Origin: Candidatus Helarchaeota archaeon
GTDB lineage: Archaea > Asgardarchaeota > Lokiarchaeia > Helarchaeales > HEL-GB-A
Assembly: GCA_016840125.1 (NCBI GenBank)
Contig: JAEOSY010000057.1
Location: forward strand, 1-5,572
Length of the DNA stretch: 5,572 nucleotides
Reading direction: 5' to 3'
The notes beneath the pieces were generated by a model that searched no databases, was not told the origin of the DNA, and saw only the letters and a list, made by a program, of their open reading frames with translations. Made by a program: the position numbers and the translations under genes. Below, piece by piece: positions 5,518 to 5,572 of the stretch. Each line of letters begins with the position of its first letter. Positions within the stretch are counted from its first letter, which is position 1.

Positions 5518-5572
5518 ATGACAATGGCAATTCGCTTTCAAGTTCTCCCGGAAGAGCTTGAAAATCGCGTGA
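5518..5572 (+). CDS. 5' end of an unidentified gene, cut by the window edge
   Basis: An open frame begins with ATG at 5518 (or ATG at 5524) and reads MTMAIRFQVLPEELENRV before the window ends. Eighteen codons are too few to name the family. The change to mixed, protein-like codon use after an AT-rich spacer, and the position downstream of rpo12, support a real gene. No clear SD precedes it. A three-codon ORF (ATG AAT CTA TGA, 5510-5521) overlaps its start. Confidence 0.5.
   Translation, partial: MTMAIRFQVLPEELENRV

Overview
The window is AT-rich archaeal DNA. It carries an archaeal translation initiation factor aIF1/SUI1, the archaeal RNA polymerase subunit Rpo12 (RpoP), an archaeal-type HTH regulator, TATA-box-like promoters and T-run terminators. 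The membrane proteins and gene order do not settle the lineage. An Asgard or TACK-type archaeon is plausible, but that is only an impression.

Left part (1-2196): a 166-base leader holds two diverged copies of a 37-base element, each with a small inverted repeat next to a TATA-like stretch. It precedes a 217-residue multi-pass membrane protein of unknown function on the + strand. That gene runs tail to tail into a minus-strand pair, a HTH regulator followed 18 bases later by nadA (quinolinate synthase), and the two convergent stop codons overlap. The regulator-nadA pair looks like an operon, so the regulator is a candidate local controller of NAD synthesis.

Middle (2197-5182): a 130-170 base divergent promoter region separates the HTH-nadA operon from a + strand series. 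The series is aIF1, a radical SAM protein with an N-terminal Rossmann-like (B12-binding-type) region, eight clustered cysteines and a C-terminal TRAM-like RNA-binding domain, and then, 6 bases later, a seven-helix membrane protein of unknown function. The radical SAM protein is the most interesting gene: its architecture and its place behind aIF1 suggest an RNA- or translation-linked modification enzyme.

Right part (5183-5572): a T-rich stretch, then rpo12 (48 residues, TTG start), a T7 terminator candidate, and the first 18 codons of an unidentified gene that leaves the window. rpo12 and aIF1 share a 12-base identical leader containing GGAG, and both most likely use non-ATG starts. Two starts were moved inward from the longest open frames: the HTH regulator to 2160 and nadA to 1758. 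The aIF1 start was placed at GTG 2343.
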